A DNA stretch of 21,224 nucleotides from Sphaeroforma arctica JP610. Lineage: Eukaryota; Opisthokonta; Ichthyosporea; Ichthyophonida. Where the stretch lies: assembly GCF_001186125.1 (NCBI RefSeq), contig NW_014040096.1, positions 31,308 through 52,531 on the forward strand, read 5' to 3'. Each line of letters begins with the position of its first letter. The stretch's first letter is position 1. Below are positions 18,519-21,224 of this stretch, in pieces. Under the pieces are notes generated by a model. The model was not told the origin of the DNA. It saw only the letters and a program-made list of their open reading frames with translations, and ran no database searches. A program made the position numbers and the translations under genes.

Positions 18519-19766
18519 ATGGTTGCGCAACGTCGCGTTAGTTACTCGTTCCTAAATGTTGCGGATGCACTCACGCCACTTCAAATAAAGTCAAATGCTT
18601 GTACTAGTATGCACGGAATGAAACGATGTCGTTCTTCTTCATCTGCTGGGTTACTTGCGGATGATGAAATAGCTGGACTTGACATCATCAAAGTAAATAC
18701 CAAATACACGCCCAGATGTTCTTTACCAAATGTGAACCGGCCTTGGCCTTCGCTAAAGGGGAAATCCGGCTGTACATACAATCACACGCTTGCATTGCAG
18801 GAATTAAGGCGAGTGAGTTTATATCGAATGCAGGCGCACGATATGGACCTACTTCGTCCATTCTTGTTATTAGCATCCATGCCGCCTGTTCGAAGGCATT
18901 TGTGTGCATCACATCTACATTTAGAAAATGTTTTAAAAGAATGCGAGGGAGATGCGCACGCAGAAGCATGGTGCATACTCGCTCATAAGCGCAATGGAAT
19001 AGTCCCTCGTACGGCCAAGAGTGCAGGGGTGAATTTAAATATGAGTGGTACGACAGAGCACGAAGCAGACGATTGTGGGACCATGTTTAGTTGGTTCGAA
19101 GTCATGGATACAGTCGCAAAGAGTGCCGCTGAAGATCACACACGATTTCATCGTAGAAGGGCGAGCGAAGCAGAACAAGGTAGTGCCGGTGCTGAGGTGA
19201 GGGATGAACATGTAAAATCTCGAGAAAAAGTACAAGACAAACTAAAAAGGTGCGAAGAGACGGCAGATGTCAATAAGCAGACGGCGATTAGAAATTTGGA
19301 GGAGCTTCTAATCGCAGCTGTGCTTGCTATTGGGACACGCGTGATTGGAGATTCAATCAGCAAAAAGGTCACAGCTTTATCAGAGGGGGAAGCATATACT
19401 GTACTAGGAAACCGGTTCAAGGAGGTTGGGCATTTTACAAATCCACTAGTGTTAAAGACCATGATTGGCGAATCTTATCTGAGTGATGACGACAGGATAC
19501 AAATTGTGAAGTCACTGGGTGGCTTTTGGTTGAAAAGGAAAGAAGAACGCTGCAGAGATGTTTCGCGCTTAGGCGTAGATGCACTGTTGATTCAGATGTC
19601 GCCGGCAACACAGTCGCCTCTAGGTAGTTTTTTTACCGAATCCATTCTGCGATCCATGATTTTAAAGCAGAAAGCGGCCGAGCCCTTCCCGGTTATTGTC
19701 GCGCTGTGTATACACCGTGCTTTCCTAGCTCAGGGCGGCATAGATCTCGATCAATTCTGCTATTAA
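18519..19766 (+). CDS. Uncharacterised 415-residue protein
   Basis: This is the longest intact frame in the window. The ATG sits in a strong context (A at -3, G at +4), with a TATA box upstream and AATAAA downstream. Its balanced composition and higher GC than the flanks support a real gene. Residues 1-60 are Ser-rich with a basic patch (MKRCRSSSS); 90-160 look helical and carry several Cys and His (HLCASHLHLENV, WCILAHKRNG) with no known zinc-finger spacing; 205-262 are highly charged and likely helical, perhaps a coiled coil. No signal peptide or clear membrane span, though 263-272 (LLIAAVLAIG) is hydrophobic. The last part (P391-VIVALCIHRAF, GGIDLDQF) faintly recalls the first helix of RhoGAP domains but stops where their arginine finger would be. 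I do not recognise the family. A single-exon host gene is likeliest; a domesticated or virus-derived gene cannot be excluded. Confidence 0.72.
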   Translation: MVAQRRVSYSFLNVADALTPLQIKSNACTSMHGMKRCRSSSSAGLLADDEIAGLDIIKVNTKYTPRCSLPNVNRPWPSLKGKSGCTYNHTLALQELRRVSLYRMQAHDMDLLRPFLLLASMPPVRRHLCASHLHLENVLKECEGDAHAEAWCILAHKRNGIVPRTAKSAGVNLNMSGTTEHEADDCGTMFSWFEVMDTVAKSAAEDHTRFHRRRASEAEQGSAGAEVRDEHVKSREKVQDKLKRCEETADVNKQTAIRNLEELLIAAVLAIGTRVIGDSISKKVTALSEGEAYTVLGNRFKEVGHFTNPLVLKTMIGESYLSDDDRIQIVKSLGGFWLKRKEERCRDVSRLGVDALLIQMSPATQSPLGSFFTESILRSMILKQKAAEPFPVIVALCIHRAFLAQGGIDLDQFCY

Positions 19767-19860
19767 GTTTAAATAGTTGTCTCGCGTCCTACATTGTTGA
19801 AGTGGACAGCTGGCCAGTATATAATTGAGTTCGAGGCGTGACAACAGATAAGTTTGTGCG

Positions 19861-19866
19861 AATAAA
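19861..19866 (+). terminator. Polyadenylation signal AATAAA
   Basis: A canonical AATAAA hexamer lies 95 bases after the stop of the 415-codon gene, consistent with a short 3' untranslated region. The duplicated block begins 13 bases later, so the cleavage site would fall at or in its left copy. Confidence 0.55.
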
Positions 19867-19878
19867 TACCAGTTATCC

Positions 19879-20118
19879 CTTTTCACCAAATGGACAGAAA
19901 TTGCAGTGACTGGACTTTTATAATCAAGTAGGACTGTTCTTGTGCGCAATTGTATGCTTGAAAATATCACGTGCACTAAGACCTCATTTCCTCGCACAAT
20001 GGATGCGCTCTACAAAAACTTCTGATATACCGTACCCTACAGAATTTCTTACAAAATCAAGGGCTGTGTGAGCATACTCGACTATACATTTATAGTTTCT
20101 AAATCAAAGTTATTTCGT
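19879..20118. repeat. Direct duplication of 240 bp, copy 1
   Basis: Matches 20162-20401 at a constant offset of 283, with about five single-base differences (about 98% identity). Copies run from CTTTTCACCAAATGG to AAGTTATTTCGT and are separated by 43 unrelated bases. It includes CACGTG (E-box/G-box core). Confidence 0.95.
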
Positions 20119-20161
20119 AGCCACAAAGTTTATGTGATTTGACTTTGAAAATGCACTACTA

Positions 20162-20401
20162 CTTTTCACCAAATGGACAGAAATTGCAGTGACTGGACTT
20201 TTATAATCGAGTAGGACTGTTCTTGCGCGCAATTGTATGCTTGAAAATATCACGTGCACTAAGACCTCATTTCCTCACACAATGGATGCGCTCTACAAAA
20301 ACTTCTGATATACCGTACCCTACAGAATTTCTTACAAAATCAAGGGCTGTGTGAGCATACTCAACTATACATTTATAGTTTCCAAATCAAAGTTATTTCG
20401 T
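20162..20401. repeat. Direct duplication of 240 bp, copy 2
   Basis: Second copy of 19879-20118. Ends are sharp: similarity stops within one or two bases on each side. This suggests a recent local duplication, not a transposed element, as no end repeats or target-site duplication are seen. Confidence 0.95.
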
Positions 20402-20854
20402 TTGTGAAGGGTTCTAGTCAACAAGAGAGTCGTGGTAGTACATAGCTTCGTCATGAGCAATCGCTTTGTCTATGGTTTTCTATTACAAGCTACGGGAATA
20501 TATTTCTGTTGTACGATACGAGAAGGAGGGTAAATAGTAAATACACTTCCAAACACCTACTTCTGGTAATAGCATAAAGATCCCGACGAATCGAGCGTGA
20601 TTTTTCACATAGCTTTTTGGAGTGCTTTATTATCCTAATTTGGAAATTTATTAAATCTATACTATTCTAGAAAATTGGTACATATGTAATGTAATTACAT
20701 TGTTTACATAATGTGGACTCGCGGAGTGTGAAATCGGTGTACAAAGGTAAATATCTCTTACAAGGAGTGACAAACAAACCAGACTACTACTTCAGCGTCC
20801 TCGGATGCCCAGAAAGCAACCTTGCCTAACGCAAAGAGAGACAGGGCCGACAAC
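20402..20854. other. Intergenic, possibly the promoter of the gene starting at 20855
   Basis: No open frame of note. A perfect 14-bp palindrome AATGTAATTACATT lies at 20688-20701, next to a TGTTTACATAA word (forkhead-like core TGTTTAC). From about 20760 the composition becomes less AT-rich, as expected for a leader before a start codon. Confidence 0.4.
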
Positions 20855-20866
20855 ATGGTGAATACG
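20855..20866 (+). CDS. Candidate first coding exon, ending at a consensus splice donor
   Basis: ATG GTG AAT ACG (MVNT) is followed directly by GTAAGT at 20867-20872, a perfect extended 5' splice site. The start context (ACAACATGG: A at -3, G at +4) is good. Very short first coding exons of this kind are common in eukaryotic housekeeping genes, for example ribosomal protein genes. Acceptor-like CAG sites near 20934 and 20950 give only short frames before a stop, so exon 2 probably lies beyond the window. The product cannot be named from four residues. Confidence 0.35.
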
Positions 20867-21119
20867 GTAAGTGTATATCGATCAACTATATAGTCAATCG
20901 TGCGATATAGTGTCCCTAAGCCTTACGTTGCAGAGAATAAGGTTTTACAGCGCTTTACAAGCGCGATTGTAATGACTATGCAAACATAGTTGAACCACTG
21001 GTCATTCGCTGATAGGGGTGATGTGAAAGCCATGTGATAAAAACCGACCTGACAAAGGATTCCTCCGTCTGCGAAAATCCGGAGTATACGTATCTATAAA
21101 TATACCTATACAAATATAC

Positions 21120-21191
<72 letters not shown>

Positions 21192-21224
21192 CTATATATA
21201 TATAGTACTAGTACGACGTACGAC
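20867..21224 (+). other. Possible intron sequence; no other gene seen
   Basis: If the exon at 20855-20866 is real, this is the start of its intron. It contains no long open frame; a (TA)n microsatellite occupies the last hundred bases. Confidence 0.3.
21126..21204. repeat. (TA)n microsatellite
   Basis: More than 30 uninterrupted TA units run from 21126 to 21190, then one AC interruption and more TA to about 21204. Such arrays readily form cruciforms and are a common cause of assembly breaks, which may explain why the window ends here. Confidence 0.97.

Noticed and set aside
19725-19997. 90-codon - strand frame overlapping the end of the 415-codon gene
   Set aside because: It opens with GTG, has no motif, and lies across the gene's 3' end and one copy of a duplication.
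21126-21204. Telomere or centromere end repeat
   Set aside because: It is a plain TA dinucleotide run, unlike G-rich telomere repeats.

Overview
This is a eukaryotic, repeat-rich, mostly non-coding window. LTR-retroelement fossils, a TATA-box/ATG/AATAAA gene layout and a GTAAGT splice donor all point to a nuclear genome. I cannot name the species. There are no bacterial operons, CRISPR arrays or recognisable rRNA/tRNA genes.

Layout, left to right. Positions 1-232 hold the tail of a Ty1/copia RNase H (+ strand). Positions 1390-1960 hold a fragment of a Ty3/gypsy integrase (- strand), next to a 171-bp tandem duplication and a six-unit ~31-bp minisatellite. Positions 3054-4815 hold an unrecognised, probably retroelement-derived stretch (- strand) carrying a young 369-bp direct duplication. 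Positions 5096-12402 are the main landmark: one Ty3/gypsy element on the - strand with two long terminal repeats (5096-5686 and 11799-12402), a gag region, and pol in the order protease, reverse transcriptase, RNase H, integrase. It is old and broken in many places. Its pol region carries several local duplications and a 25-bp minisatellite.

To the right, 12403-18450 is intergenic. It has a four-run G tract just outside the LTR, heptamer and 28-bp tandem repeats, pyrimidine microsatellites, and a ~2-kb AT-rich field in which a module (CGTTTACGTTMAACTTT followed by AGGTGCA) keeps recurring. Within it, two clusters of a TGACGA-n-TCGTCA palindrome flank a small Ser/Asp-rich open frame (17323-17664).

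The best host gene is the 415-codon frame at 18519-19766 (+). It has a TATA box 62 bases upstream, a good start context and an AATAAA signal 95 bases past the stop. Its family is not recognised; the last ~25 residues faintly resemble the start of a RhoGAP domain. A 240-bp sequence duplicated at about 98% identity follows it. At 20855-20866 an ATG is followed after four codons by a consensus splice donor, a candidate first exon of a gene running off the right edge. The window ends in a (TA)n microsatellite.

The genes do not form a visible pathway. The common theme is a genome that repeatedly duplicates short segments in tandem, in old retroelements and in unique sequence alike.
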